Of a stretch of 64,000 nucleotides of DNA, positions 42,311-50,732 are shown piece after piece (positions within the stretch are counted from its first letter, which is position 1; every line of letters begins with the position of its first letter). The position numbers were made by a program, and so were the translations under genes. The DNA lies in the NCBI RefSeq assembly GCF_014212135.1, contig NZ_JACJVQ010000008.1, positions 248,001 through 312,000 of the forward strand, given 5' to 3'. The notes under the pieces are model-generated. The model was not told the DNA's origin. It made no database searches and saw only the letters and a list, made by a program, of their open reading frames with translations. Source of the stretch: Cohnella thailandensis (GTDB lineage Bacteria; Bacillota; Bacilli; Paenibacillales; Paenibacillaceae).

Positions 42311-43678
42311 ATGAAAGAATATGCGCTAGTGGTTCAAGGGACGGCCTTCACGAGCCGGACTCCGAAGGAAATCGAGGTTCTTAAAGATCATCTGTTCTGC
42401 ATAAATGGGAAAGGCGTCATCGAGAGAATCGTCGCTCCGGAAGCATCCGATTATGTAACGGTTGCGGATGCCCATCGCGAGACCTCCCGCTTCAAGAGAC
42501 TGAACGAAGGCCAATACCTGCTGCCCGGGTTCGTCGATCTGCACGTTCACGCTCCGCAATGGGCGCAATCCGGAACCGCTCTGGACATTCCTCTCTACGA
42601 TTGGCTGAATACGTACACCTTCCCTTTGGAGGCCAAGTTCTCGGATCTTGCGTTCGCCCGGAACGTATACGAAGACGTCGTGGACACGCTGCTGGCCAAC
42701 GGGACGACGACGGCCCTGTACTTCGCGACCGTCCACAAGGAAGCCAGCGTCCTGCTCGCCGAGATTTGCGCTTCCAAGGGACAGCGCGGGCTCGTCGGCA
42801 AGGTCGTCATGGACGATCCGGAGCAGAATCCCGAGTATTACCGCGATGCGGATACGAATACGGCGCTCAAGGACACGGAGGAGTTCATTGTAAGGGTCAA
42901 AAAGCTGGCGGAATCGACCAAGCAAGGGGTTTACCCGGTCGTTACGCCGCGGTTCATCCCGAGCTGCACGGACGAAGCGCTGAAGGGGCTCGGGGAGCTG
43001 GCCGCGAGGCACGATACGCATATCCAGTCGCACTGCAGCGAGAGCGATTGGGCGCACGGCTACGTTCGGGACCGCTTCGGCAAGCACGACGCGTTCGCGT
43101 TGAACGACTTCGGCCTCCTGACCGAGAAGTCCGTCATGGCCCACTGCAACTTCCTCGACGAGGACGACGCCTCTCTCTTCGCCAAGACGGGGACGGCCGT
43201 GAGCCATTGCCCGATCTCGAACGCCTACTTCGCGAACAGCGTCATCCCGATCGCCCGCTGGCTGGACAAGGGCGTCGAGATCGGCCTCGGCTCCGACATC
43301 TCCGGCGGCTTCTCGCCGAGCCTGTACGATAACGCCAGGCAAGCCGTCATCTCCTCGCGGATGCTGGAGGACGGCGTGAACGGCGAGCTTCCCGCCGCGG
43401 AGCGCGGCGTGCCGAACTCGCGCCTGACGATCAACGAAGCCTTCTACCTGGCGACGGCCGGCGGGGGCGAGAGCTTGAGCCTGCCGATCGGCCGCCTCGC
43501 GGAAGGCTACGCTTGGGACGCGCAGATCATCGACACCTCTCTGGCAGCAGCCAGGCTTCCCCTATATGACGCGAACGAGCCTTTGGAGGACATTTTCCAG
43601 AAGATCATGTACCTCGTCCGGCCCGAGCATATCCGCGAAGTGTGGGTTCAGGGGGAATTGGTTCATAAGCGCGGTTAA
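42311..43678 (+). CDS. guaD: Guanine deaminase
   Basis: A 455-residue zinc hydrolase converting guanine to xanthine in purine salvage. It has HVHAPQW (metal H78/H80), SHCSESDW (about 230-237), the VMAHCNFLDEDD metal/substrate segment, and GSDISGG (about 330-336). GAGGCGA precedes the ATG at 42311. An ATG 33 nt upstream coincides with the predicted transcription start and has no ribosome site. Monocistronic. Confidence 0.92.
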   Translation: MKEYALVVQGTAFTSRTPKEIEVLKDHLFCINGKGVIERIVAPEASDYVTVADAHRETSRFKRLNEGQYLLPGFVDLHVHAPQWAQSGTALDIPLYDWLNTYTFPLEAKFSDLAFARNVYEDVVDTLLANGTTTALYFATVHKEASVLLAEICASKGQRGLVGKVVMDDPEQNPEYYRDADTNTALKDTEEFIVRVKKLAESTKQGVYPVVTPRFIPSCTDEALKGLGELAARHDTHIQSHCSESDWAHGYVRDRFGKHDAFALNDFGLLTEKSVMAHCNFLDEDDASLFAKTGTAVSHCPISNAYFANSVIPIARWLDKGVEIGLGSDISGGFSPSLYDNARQAVISSRMLEDGVNGELPAAERGVPNSRLTINEAFYLATAGGGESLSLPIGRLAEGYAWDAQIIDTSLAAARLPLYDANEPLEDIFQKIMYLVRPEHIREVWVQGELVHKRG

Positions 43679-43704
43679 GAGATTATTCGTTGGGAGTGGG
43701 AGTC

Positions 43705-44466
43705 TTGGATGCATGGATCGCGGTCAAAGCAAGAGTTCCCTTAAGACTTGTTGGCAGGCTGCTTCTTCTATTCATCTTCAGCTTGCTTCTTGCTGCCTGC
43801 GGTCAGAGAGACGATAAAACTCCCGCAAGCTCCGGACCGGAATCTTCGTCGACTGCGAATGTTGATCCCTCGCCTTCCGTTAAGACAATAGAAGCGGCAC
43901 AAGTTCCTGAAGAAGACGACTCGGTCCGGGCCATCGGGGAGCATCCGGACGGACGATTGCTCGTTCGGCCCGTCACGACGGCAACCGTCGCCCCTCTCGG
44001 AGCGCCAAGCTGCTATGGTCTTGAGACCTATCTGGATTGGGAAGGAGCTTACGAAGCGGTATGGGAGCCGGCGGATAGCGGAGTAAAGAGTACCGTTTTG
44101 GCTTTTCCAAGCGATTTCTTTATCATTCAGCCGGACGAGACTCCCGTTGCGATGAAGAGCCTATCTGTTGGAGAGACAGACCTCTACGTGTACGTTCCGA
44201 GATATACCGATTGCCACGGACTGGAGACGTACCTGTTCGGCGTCAGCAAGGGGGAAGCGTTCCCCGTGCCTTTCGAGATGGAAGAGAGCCGAGTTCTAAC
44301 CAATCTCTCGCAAATGCCCGGCCGACCGCCCGAATTTAACGAAGATGAACTGACGGTATGGGGAGGCTGGGGAGCCGGAGACGATACGGTTAACGAATAC
44401 CGTTTCCGGTATGACGAGGCAAAGCGCGTTATGGTTCTGCAGAGTACGGAACAGGTAGAACCGTAG
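43705..44466 (+). CDS. Lipoprotein of unknown function
   Basis: About 253 residues. An Arg-containing N terminus, a hydrophobic run and the lipobox LLAACGQ mark a lipoprotein; a Ser/Pro-rich linker follows. The mature part contains two similar CYGLETYL / CHGLETYLF segments about 65 residues apart, which suggests an internal repeat of a beta domain, each with one Cys that could pair. I do not recognise the family. The start is uncertain: TTG at 43705 has GGGAG 7 nt ahead; TTG at 43690 is also open. Confidence 0.65.
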   Translation: MDAWIAVKARVPLRLVGRLLLLFIFSLLLAACGQRDDKTPASSGPESSSTANVDPSPSVKTIEAAQVPEEDDSVRAIGEHPDGRLLVRPVTTATVAPLGAPSCYGLETYLDWEGAYEAVWEPADSGVKSTVLAFPSDFFIIQPDETPVAMKSLSVGETDLYVYVPRYTDCHGLETYLFGVSKGEAFPVPFEMEESRVLTNLSQMPGRPPEFNEDELTVWGGWGAGDDTVNEYRFRYDEAKRVMVLQSTEQVEP

Positions 44467-44480
44467 AGAGTTGAAAACAG

Positions 44481-44522
44481 AAATCCGGGCTGACAGGAGC
44501 CGTCTCCTGAAAACCCGGATTT
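44481..44522 (+). terminator. Terminator after the lipoprotein gene
   Basis: Arms AAATCCGGG (44481-44489) and CCCGGATTT (44514-44522), with an inner CAGGAG/CTCCTG stem, followed by TTCTTTATT. Confidence 0.85.
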
Positions 44523-44525
44523 TCT

Positions 44526-44876
44526 TTATTCTTTATGCTCCGCGGCCACCCGATCCCCGCGGCTGTTCGGCTGGGAGATGACGAGAAACTCGAGCTCCCC
44601 GTCCGACTTGTTGAACATCCGGTGCGGGACGCCGGGGGCGATCTCGATCCCTTCCTGCGGGCCGAGCTCGATCTCTTCTCCACCCCTCTCCATGACGGCT
44701 GCGCCGGATAGGACGAAGAAGAACTGCCGCGATTTCCCGTGGCAGTGCCGGACCTCGGACGTATGCGGAGGCATCCGCTCATGGATGACGCTGAGATCCG
44801 CGCCTTTCACGAGATGCCAACCATCGCAGAGGTCTCCCCAGTTGTAATGCTCGGCGGTTGCTTTGCTGATTTTCAT
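44526..44876 (-). CDS. Small cupin-domain protein
   Basis: A 116-residue single-domain cupin. The first metal motif is RHCHGKSRQFFFVLSG (histidines near 43-45), and the second GIEIAPGVPHRMFN (His near 84). Such proteins act as small isomerases, oxygenases or sugar-binding sensors; the sequence does not decide. AGGGGATCGC precedes the ATG. It is 13 bp downstream of the MalY-type gene and likely co-transcribed. Confidence 0.8.
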   Translation of the reverse strand: MKISKATAEHYNWGDLCDGWHLVKGADLSVIHERMPPHTSEVRHCHGKSRQFFFVLSGAAVMERGGEEIELGPQEGIEIAPGVPHRMFNKSDGELEFLVISQPNSRGDRVAAEHKE

Positions 44877-44889
44877 GGCTGCGATCCCC

Positions 44890-46080
44890 TCACCGAATGT
44901 CCTCGAACTCTCTCGCGATCCGCTCCAGCGCCTCTTTAATAAGAGGGCGGGGAGAAGGAATGCACATCCTCAAGAATCCCGCGCCTTCCTCGCCGAACTG
45001 TTTTCCTTCTTGCAGAAGAACGTTCGCGCGATGATAGACCCGGTCTCGAACCTCCTCCGCGGAAAGGCCGTAGCCGCTAAAATCCATCCACAGCACGTAC
45101 GTGCCTTCCGGCATGACCGCCTTCACCTTGGGCATCCGCTCTCGAAGGAATGCCAAAGCGAATTCGAACGTTCCGTCCAGGTATTCCTTAAGCTGATCGA
45201 GCCACTCCTCCCCTTCATTATAGGCGGCGATCAGAGCCGAATAGGCGAACGGAGTCGCCGGCGCGTGGCCGAGCGCTTGCGTGAACTTCTCGCGCAGTTC
45301 CGGATCGGAAATGACCAGGTTCGTGCAGTGGAGCCCCGCGAGATTAAACGTCTTGTTGACCGCCGTGCAAGTGACGATAGGCGTTCCGGCCTCGGCGACC
45401 TTCGCGATCGGAACGAACGTCTCGTTCCGGCGAATGAGATCGCCGTGAATCTCGTCCGCGACGATCAGGACGCCGTTCGCGCGGCAGATGTCCGCAAGCC
45501 GCTTCAGCTCCTCCGGACGGAAGATTCGGCCCGTCGGATTATGCGGGTTGCACAGGATGAACATCGTCGTCGACGGTTCCTTGGCTTTCGCTTCGAAATC
45601 GTCGAAGTCGATCTCATAGCGGCCGTCCTCGCCCTGCTTCAAAGCGTTGTTCACGACCGTTCTTCCGTTCTTCTCGATCGCCATCGTGAACGGTGGATAC
45701 ACCGGCCGTTGGATGATGACGCCGTCTCCGGGCTCCGTGAACGTTCGCACCGCCGCGAAGATCGCATGCACCGTTCCCGGACAGTACACGATTTCTTCCC
45801 TGCGAATATCCCAATCGTGCCGGCGCTTGAACCAGCCTTGGATCGCTTCATAGTATTCGTCCGGCACGACCGAATAGCCGTAGATGCGGTGGTCGACCGT
45901 ACGGTGCAGCGCATCGACGACGGGCTGCGGAACCGGCAGGTCCATGTCCGCCGTGAACAGAGGAATCGTCTCCTCGTCGTATCGTTCCGTCATGCCGTGC
46001 TTCTTGAGAAATTCTCCTCCGTCCCATTTGACGGAGTAGGTTCCCCTTCTATTGACGATCTCGTCAAAATCGTATTTCAT
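44890..46080 (-). CDS. MalY/PatB-type PLP-dependent C-S lyase / aminotransferase
   Basis: A 396-residue class I/II PLP enzyme. It has the MalY-type start (RRGTYSVKWDGG), ADMDLPVPQPVVDAL (about 44-58), CNPHNPTGR (about 173-181), DEIHGDL (about 204-210) and the PLP lysine in AVNKTFNLAGL (about 238-248). Family members cleave cystathionine or aryl-cysteine conjugates. AGGGGGAATAG precedes the ATG. Confidence 0.9.
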   Translation of the reverse strand: MKYDFDEIVNRRGTYSVKWDGGEFLKKHGMTERYDEETIPLFTADMDLPVPQPVVDALHRTVDHRIYGYSVVPDEYYEAIQGWFKRRHDWDIRREEIVYCPGTVHAIFAAVRTFTEPGDGVIIQRPVYPPFTMAIEKNGRTVVNNALKQGEDGRYEIDFDDFEAKAKEPSTTMFILCNPHNPTGRIFRPEELKRLADICRANGVLIVADEIHGDLIRRNETFVPIAKVAEAGTPIVTCTAVNKTFNLAGLHCTNLVISDPELREKFTQALGHAPATPFAYSALIAAYNEGEEWLDQLKEYLDGTFEFALAFLRERMPKVKAVMPEGTYVLWMDFSGYGLSAEEVRDRVYHRANVLLQEGKQFGEEGAGFLRMCIPSPRPLIKEALERIAREFEDIR

Positions 46081-46230
46081 GTCCTATTCCCCCTCGAGCG
46101 GTCTCGTCGGTTTACTATTAGGATAACAGCAATTGAAAGTCAGGGACAGAGGCCGCGGCTATTCCCTCCGTTCCATTCCCTTGTTAAAATGGGGTTTGGC
46201 CCGCTATCCCCATCAAAGAGGACTCCGTTT

Positions 46231-47541
46231 ATGAAAATATTAGGCGATCGCCATAAGAAAAAAATCGCGTTTTTTATCCTGGTTTCCATCCTTGCCGTAT
46301 GCCTGCTTACCTTCTTTAAAGTGTTGTTGTCCTACTTTTCCACGGACAAGGTATCCCAGGTTACGCTCGCCAAGCAATACATCGCCATTGCGGAGAATAT
46401 TGCCGCAGGACTGAACAGAGACACCTACGCGAAGGTCTTGGCCGAGAAAAAGGACGACGGCAACAGCGACAGCATCAAGAGTTACCTTGAGGAATACCGC
46501 AAGCGGATCGACGCCCTTTACGTCTATACGCTGCTGTTGGACGAGACGGACGTCGCCAAAACGATGGTGGCCGCGTCCCCTCCGGGGATCGACGGCGCCT
46601 TCATGCTCGTTCCCTGCACGGTCCCTCCCGAACAAGTAAACCAAGCCAAGCGGGGGGAAGTTTATTATACGAATGTCATCCGGGACCCCAGCCACGGCGT
46701 TTATTTCTCCGTCGGAGTCCCTCTTTACGACTCCTCCGGGGAGCTCATGGGCGCCATCGGCATCGATATCGACGCCAGCGACATCGAATCGATCGGCCGG
46801 GAAGCCATCGATAGCAACCGGATTATTTTCGCCCTCGATATCCTGTTCGTCCTTGTGCTTCTAACCTTGATCTTTGTCCTGCGCAAATGGTACCGAACGA
46901 GGTTAAAGCTCGACCTGCGCGAATCGGAAATGACGTACATATCGGAGATGGGCAAGATCATGAGCTCCATCAAAACGAGCCGGCACGATCTGTTGAATCA
47001 TCTTCAGGTTCTGAACGGGCTGTTGCGAATGAGAAAATATGACCGGGCCAACGAGTATTTGAACCAGCTGTCCGTCGAATCCCGAACCTTGGACTTGTCC
47101 GTGCGCGTCAAGAATCCCGTCCTGATGGTGCTGCTTCAAAGCAAATGGGAGCTGGCCAACGCCAAAAATATCGAGCTCCAGATCGAAACGGATCCGGACG
47201 AGTTCGACCGGGTGAGCTCCATGGATTTGGTTAAGCTGTTCGCCAATCTCCTCGATAACGCGATTGAAGCCGTCGAATCCTACGAAGGCGAACATCCGCG
47301 GCGGATACGGGTCGTCTGCCGAAACGGCGGATCGAAATACGTCTTCACCGTAGAGAACCCGGCAACGTTGTCTCCCCAAGCGCAAAAGCTTCTCTTCCGA
47401 CAGGGCTATACGACCAAACCCAACGAGAACGAGGCAAGAGGCCACGGCATGACGATCATTCGGAACACGGTCGATAACTACCGGGGCGAGATCCGTTTCC
47501 GTTACGAGGAGGAGAAGGTCGAAATCCAAATTACGATATAA
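46231..47541 (+). CDS. Orphan membrane sensor histidine kinase (Spo0B/CitA-like)
   Basis: A 436-residue kinase: helix about 12-32, an extracellular region about 33-205 that ends in a Cache/PAS-like GVPLYDSSGELMGAIGIDID strand pair (about 166-185), helix about 207-227, then a Spo0B-type dimerisation helix with H252 in RHDLLNHLQVLNGL and an ATPase domain with N-box NLLDNAIEA and RGHGMTII. This type usually pairs with a CitB/DcuR regulator, but no response-regulator gene lies next to it. GAGGACTC precedes the ATG at 46231. Confidence 0.88.
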   Translation: MKILGDRHKKKIAFFILVSILAVCLLTFFKVLLSYFSTDKVSQVTLAKQYIAIAENIAAGLNRDTYAKVLAEKKDDGNSDSIKSYLEEYRKRIDALYVYTLLLDETDVAKTMVAASPPGIDGAFMLVPCTVPPEQVNQAKRGEVYYTNVIRDPSHGVYFSVGVPLYDSSGELMGAIGIDIDASDIESIGREAIDSNRIIFALDILFVLVLLTLIFVLRKWYRTRLKLDLRESEMTYISEMGKIMSSIKTSRHDLLNHLQVLNGLLRMRKYDRANEYLNQLSVESRTLDLSVRVKNPVLMVLLQSKWELANAKNIELQIETDPDEFDRVSSMDLVKLFANLLDNAIEAVESYEGEHPRRIRVVCRNGGSKYVFTVENPATLSPQAQKLLFRQGYTTKPNENEARGHGMTIIRNTVDNYRGEIRFRYEEEKVEIQITI

Positions 47542-47577
47542 AAAAACCGAGAGCCGCGGCGATTCCGCGGCTTTCGG
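47541..47577 (-). terminator. Terminator of the MFS transporter gene
   Basis: Arms CCGAGAGCCGCGG (47547-47559) and CCGCGGCTTTCGG (47565-47577). On the minus strand it is followed by TTTTTTTAT. Confidence 0.88.
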
Positions 47578-47600
47578 CGCTTCGGTACGGACTGAAGCTA

Positions 47601-49037
47601 TTAGTGAGAGGCGATGACTTTCTGCTCGGCCGTTTGGGCTGCATCCTTCTTGCCCCGCTTAAGGACCGCCAACGAGACTATTATTCCGATCAGCGTAACG
47701 ACTGCGGTGACGATAAAGGCCGTATGGATCGAAGAGTTTAGCTCGGAGGGGCTCATCGTCTCGAGGGTGGCGTCGGAGCCAAGACTTGCCGAGAGGATCG
47801 CCATGATGACCGCGAGCCCGATCGCGCCTCCGATTTGCTGGCCCGTATTGATGACCGCGGAGGAGACGCCCTGCTCGCTCGGATCGACTCCGGTGCTGCC
47901 GGCGATGAACATCGTCGTGAAGACGAGCGCTTGCCCGAGTCCGATGATGATCGTGCCGGGAATGACTCCCCAAGCGTTGCCCGTTGCCGACAACTGGGTC
48001 AGCAGAAGGAAGCCGATGCCACCCAGCGCCATCCCCGCGGCGATCGTTCCGGCGACCCCCGCTTTCGCCAGCGCGACGTTGATGAGCCTTGCGCCCAGGA
48101 AGGCGCTAAGCGTGAGCGGCAGGAACGTAAAGCCGGACTGGATGGCCGAGTATTGCAGAACGTTCTGGGTGTACAGCGTCAGGAAGTAATAGAGCGTGCC
48201 GAACGAGGCGGAGAATAGAAAGGCGATAAGAGCGGCGCCGGTCAGATTGCGATTGCGGAACATTCGGAACCGGATGAGCGGCCCCTTGGAGCGCTTCTCG
48301 ATGGCGACGAACGCCAGCAGCAGCGCGGCTCCGGTCAGGATGAACGGCAAGGTGCTTGCGGTAAGCCAACCCGAGACGGGCGACTGGATCAGATAGTAGA
48401 CGACGAGCAGCATGCCGGCGGTAACCGAGACGGTGCCCGCGACGTCGAAGTGCCTGCGGCCTGCGGCGACCTTGCTCTCCTTGAGGACGAGCGGAGCGAG
48501 CAGCACGGTGGCGACCGCGATCGGAACGTTCACGAAGAAGGTGGCCTCCCAACCGATATAACTGGTCAACACGCCTCCGAGCAGCAGGCCGAGAGACATG
48601 CCGACCCCGCCCATCGAAGCCCAGACGCCCATCGCCCGGTTCCGTTCGGAGCCTTCCTCGAAGTTGGACATGATCAGCGACAGCGTTGCCGGCGAGAGCA
48701 GCGCTCCCCCGAGACCCTGCACGCCTCTGGCGATGATCAGCATAAGCTGGGATTCGGCAAACCCGCCCAGCAGCGAGCCTAGGCCGAACAACGCCATGGC
48801 GATCATGAACATCCGGCGCCTTCCCATCATGTCGGAGAGCCTTCCACCGATCAGCAGGAAGCCCCCGAAAGCCAGCGAGTACGCGCTGACGACCCATTGA
48901 AGATGGTTGGCGGAGAAGCCCAACTCCTCGCCGAGCGAGGGCATCGCCACGAAAATGATCGTGTAATCGAGAGCCATGATTAACTGGGAGACGGCAAGAA
49001 CCAGCAGCGCCAATCCCTTGAATCGGTTACTATTCAT
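47601..49037 (-). CDS. MFS multidrug efflux transporter (DHA2, 14-helix)
   Basis: A 478-residue drug:H+ antiporter. Family motifs include LDYTIIFVAMPSL in helix 1 (motif D1), GGRLSDMMGRRRMFM (motif A, about 64-78), RGVQGLGGALLSP (motif B, about 104-116) and GVLTSYIGWEATFFVNVPI (motif C region). About 14 helices. The ATG at 49037 has TAGGAGGATG upstream; one three codons earlier overlaps the ribosome site. It is preceded by a TetR operator copy and the divergently acting tetR gene product. Confidence 0.9.
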   Translation of the reverse strand: MNSNRFKGLALLVLAVSQLIMALDYTIIFVAMPSLGEELGFSANHLQWVVSAYSLAFGGFLLIGGRLSDMMGRRRMFMIAMALFGLGSLLGGFAESQLMLIIARGVQGLGGALLSPATLSLIMSNFEEGSERNRAMGVWASMGGVGMSLGLLLGGVLTSYIGWEATFFVNVPIAVATVLLAPLVLKESKVAAGRRHFDVAGTVSVTAGMLLVVYYLIQSPVSGWLTASTLPFILTGAALLLAFVAIEKRSKGPLIRFRMFRNRNLTGAALIAFLFSASFGTLYYFLTLYTQNVLQYSAIQSGFTFLPLTLSAFLGARLINVALAKAGVAGTIAAGMALGGIGFLLLTQLSATGNAWGVIPGTIIIGLGQALVFTTMFIAGSTGVDPSEQGVSSAVINTGQQIGGAIGLAVIMAILSASLGSDATLETMSPSELNSSIHTAFIVTAVVTLIGIIVSLAVLKRGKKDAAQTAEQKVIASH

Positions 49038-49089
49038 GAAGAACATCCTCCTAATTTAGACTATTCGATCCAAAATAATCGCAATTCTT

Positions 49090-49101
49090 GACTGAACGAT
49101 C
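49090..49101 (-). promoter_or_regulatory. TetR operator copy A, upstream of the MFS gene
   Basis: GACTGAACGATC, one of four related 12-mers in this region. It is part of a 16-bp identity (49087-49102) with the copy at 49770-49785. Confidence 0.65.
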
Positions 49102-49145
49102 TAATAAGGGCAGCGAAAGGATAAGGCGTTCGTTCGGATTCGCCC

Positions 49146-49730
49146 TTAAAGATCCAGCGTCGATAAAGTAACCTCCGCGATCTCTTCCAGCACCTTGGGA
49201 TCGTTCGTTAACTTGGCCGCTTGAGTCAGCGCGTAGCGCGAATGGTACAGGTAGCGGGCCATCGCCTGCAAGTCCCGTTCGGTGCTCAGCTCCTGCCGGG
49301 CTTTGGCGCGGACCAACGCCCCATGAAAGGCTTGCTCCAAGCGAATCCGATCCTGCTCGAACAACTCCGCGATCTCCGGGTCGTGCGGCACCTGATCGAT
49401 GGCGCTATAGAGAATAAAGCATTCCTTCCTCCGGTCCTCGTCCTGCAAGACGGATACGATCTCCCGGAAAATATCCCGAATCGCCTGCTTCGCGGACTCC
49501 GACCGTTCCAGGTAAGCAACGGCGGCCGAGGACTTCTCGTTCACGTAGTGCTTGACGGCCTTGACGAAGAGGTCTCTCTTCGTGCCGTACGTATCGTATA
49601 AGCTCTGGCGGGCGATGCCCAATCCCTCGAGCAATATCGGAAGGGACGTCCCCTCGTACCCATAATGTCCGAACACTTCCATCGCCTTGTGCAGGACCAG
49701 GTTCGTGTCGAATTCCTTGCTTCTAGCCAT
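49146..49730 (-). CDS. TetR/AcrR-family transcriptional regulator
   Basis: A 194-residue repressor. The N-terminal helix-turn-helix is DTNLVLHKAMEVFGHYGYEGTSLPILLEGLGIARQSLYDTYGTKRDLF in outline, matching the TetR class, followed by a helical ligand domain. The ATG at 49730 has GGAGGGA 8 nt ahead. It sits between the MFS transporter gene (downstream) and the SnoaL-like gene (upstream), and operator copies lie before each of the three genes. Confidence 0.9.
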   Translation of the reverse strand: MARSKEFDTNLVLHKAMEVFGHYGYEGTSLPILLEGLGIARQSLYDTYGTKRDLFVKAVKHYVNEKSSAAVAYLERSESAKQAIRDIFREIVSVLQDEDRRKECFILYSAIDQVPHDPEIAELFEQDRIRLEQAFHGALVRAKARQELSTERDLQAMARYLYHSRYALTQAAKLTNDPKVLEEIAEVTLSTLDL

Positions 49731-49770
49731 TCGGATTCCCTCCAGTCTCGTCCCCATACTACCCTTACCA

Positions 49771-49782
49771 GATCGTTCAGTC
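49771..49782 (+). promoter_or_regulatory. TetR operator copy B, upstream of the tetR gene
   Basis: GATCGTTCAGTC, the inverse of copy A (GACTGAACGATC). About 40 bp before the tetR ATG, so autoregulation is likely. Confidence 0.65.
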
Positions 49783-49799
49783 AAGAAGCCGCAAACCGG

Positions 49800-50291
49800 T
49801 TATTCGGAAAAGCGTACCGCGTCGTTCGCGCTGCCGACCGATTCGATGGCGACGAGCGGATTCCAGAAATCGCGATAGCTCGCGATGCGGCCGTCCTTCG
49901 TACGAACGACGCTGATATACGTTTGATTGTACGGGTTGCCGGTCTCGCGGTGTTTGCCGTAAGACTTGAACTCGGCGATCGTCAGCTCCGGATCCTGAGC
50001 AGGATGGAAAATTAAGTCCGCGAACTCCACCTCGAAGTGCTTCGGGAAGTTCTTCATGTATTCGTAAAGCTCCTCCTTCCCTTGCTTCGCGTCCGGGAAT
50101 CCGGCCGGTCCGTAAGGGAATTCCAGCACGCCGTCTTCCTGCCACAGATCGACCCAAGCTTCGATGTCGCCTCCGGACAGGTGCTTCAGATGGTTGCGGA
50201 ACGTCTCTTGCGCCTTGGCGCGAATGGTTTCATCTTGAGCGACTTGCTTGCCTTGCGATTCTTCCGTGCGAATGATCTCCTGATTCAACAT
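49800..50291 (-). CDS. SnoaL/NTF2-like protein
   Basis: A 163-residue protein with an NTF2-like cone fold. Typical parts are ETFRNHLKHLSGGDIEAWVDLWQEDGVLEFPYGP (about 29-62) and a late strand pair YNQTYISVVRTKDGRIASYRDFWNPL. Relatives include polyketide cyclases, dehydratases and PhzA/B-type proteins, but many have no known function. GGAGGGATAACG precedes the ATG. It is controlled together with the TetR/MFS pair, judging by the operator copies. Confidence 0.8.
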   Translation of the reverse strand: MLNQEIIRTEESQGKQVAQDETIRAKAQETFRNHLKHLSGGDIEAWVDLWQEDGVLEFPYGPAGFPDAKQGKEELYEYMKNFPKHFEVEFADLIFHPAQDPELTIAEFKSYGKHRETGNPYNQTYISVVRTKDGRIASYRDFWNPLVAIESVGSANDAVRFSE

Positions 50292-50313
50292 CGTTATCCC
50301 TCCGATTTAATTT

Positions 50314-50325
50314 GACTGTTCAGTC
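50314..50325 (+). promoter_or_regulatory. TetR operator copy C, upstream of the SnoaL-like gene
   Basis: GACTGTTCAGTC, a perfect 12-bp palindrome and the most symmetric of the four copies; it defines the likely core. Confidence 0.65.
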
Positions 50326-50445
50326 TGAAATGAGTTAAAAAAAAGCCGAACTCTATTTTCCAATGTTCTTACCGACGTCGTTCCTCCCTTACCTGCACAT
50401 CTTGCTTCGCCTCCTTCGCTTGATGGATTCATCTTACCATTTTCG

Positions 50446-50457
50446 GACTGAATGGTC
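50446..50457 (-). promoter_or_regulatory. TetR operator copy D, about 130 bp further upstream
   Basis: GACTGAATGGTC, two changes from copy A. The segment 50326-50531 otherwise shows nothing recognisable. Confidence 0.5.
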
Positions 50458-50531
50458 AATAATAAATTCAGGAATATTTTTATTCGCGCGAAAGGGATCG
50501 CCGAGCTTCATTTTCCGCACGACTTTCCGGG

Positions 50532-50722
50532 TAACGGACGTACGCGACGCTTAAAAGCAAAAATGGAGCATCATCGAACTTTAACGGACACTCGAGACGC
50601 TTAAATCCACTTTTCTCGCTTGTGCAGGCGGTTTTTAACGTTAAAGGGGCTTACATGTCCGTTAAAATTCGTATAGAGCATTCAAAGCTATTTAAGAGCT
50701 TCCTGTGTCCGTTAGAATTCGG
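50532..50722. repeat. Convergent heptamer element, copy 1 (TAACGGA doublet facing TCCGTTA doublet)
   Basis: TAACGGA begins at 50532 and 50582; its inverse TCCGTTA begins at 50658 and 50708. Spacings are 50, 76 and 50 bp. The two left units also share GACGCTTAAA, and the two right units share TCCGTTA-A/G-AATTCG. It ends 11 bp from the 3' end of the GH43 gene. Identical geometry recurs at 60543-60725. Confidence 0.85.
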
Positions 50723-50732
50723 GGAACAGCGT

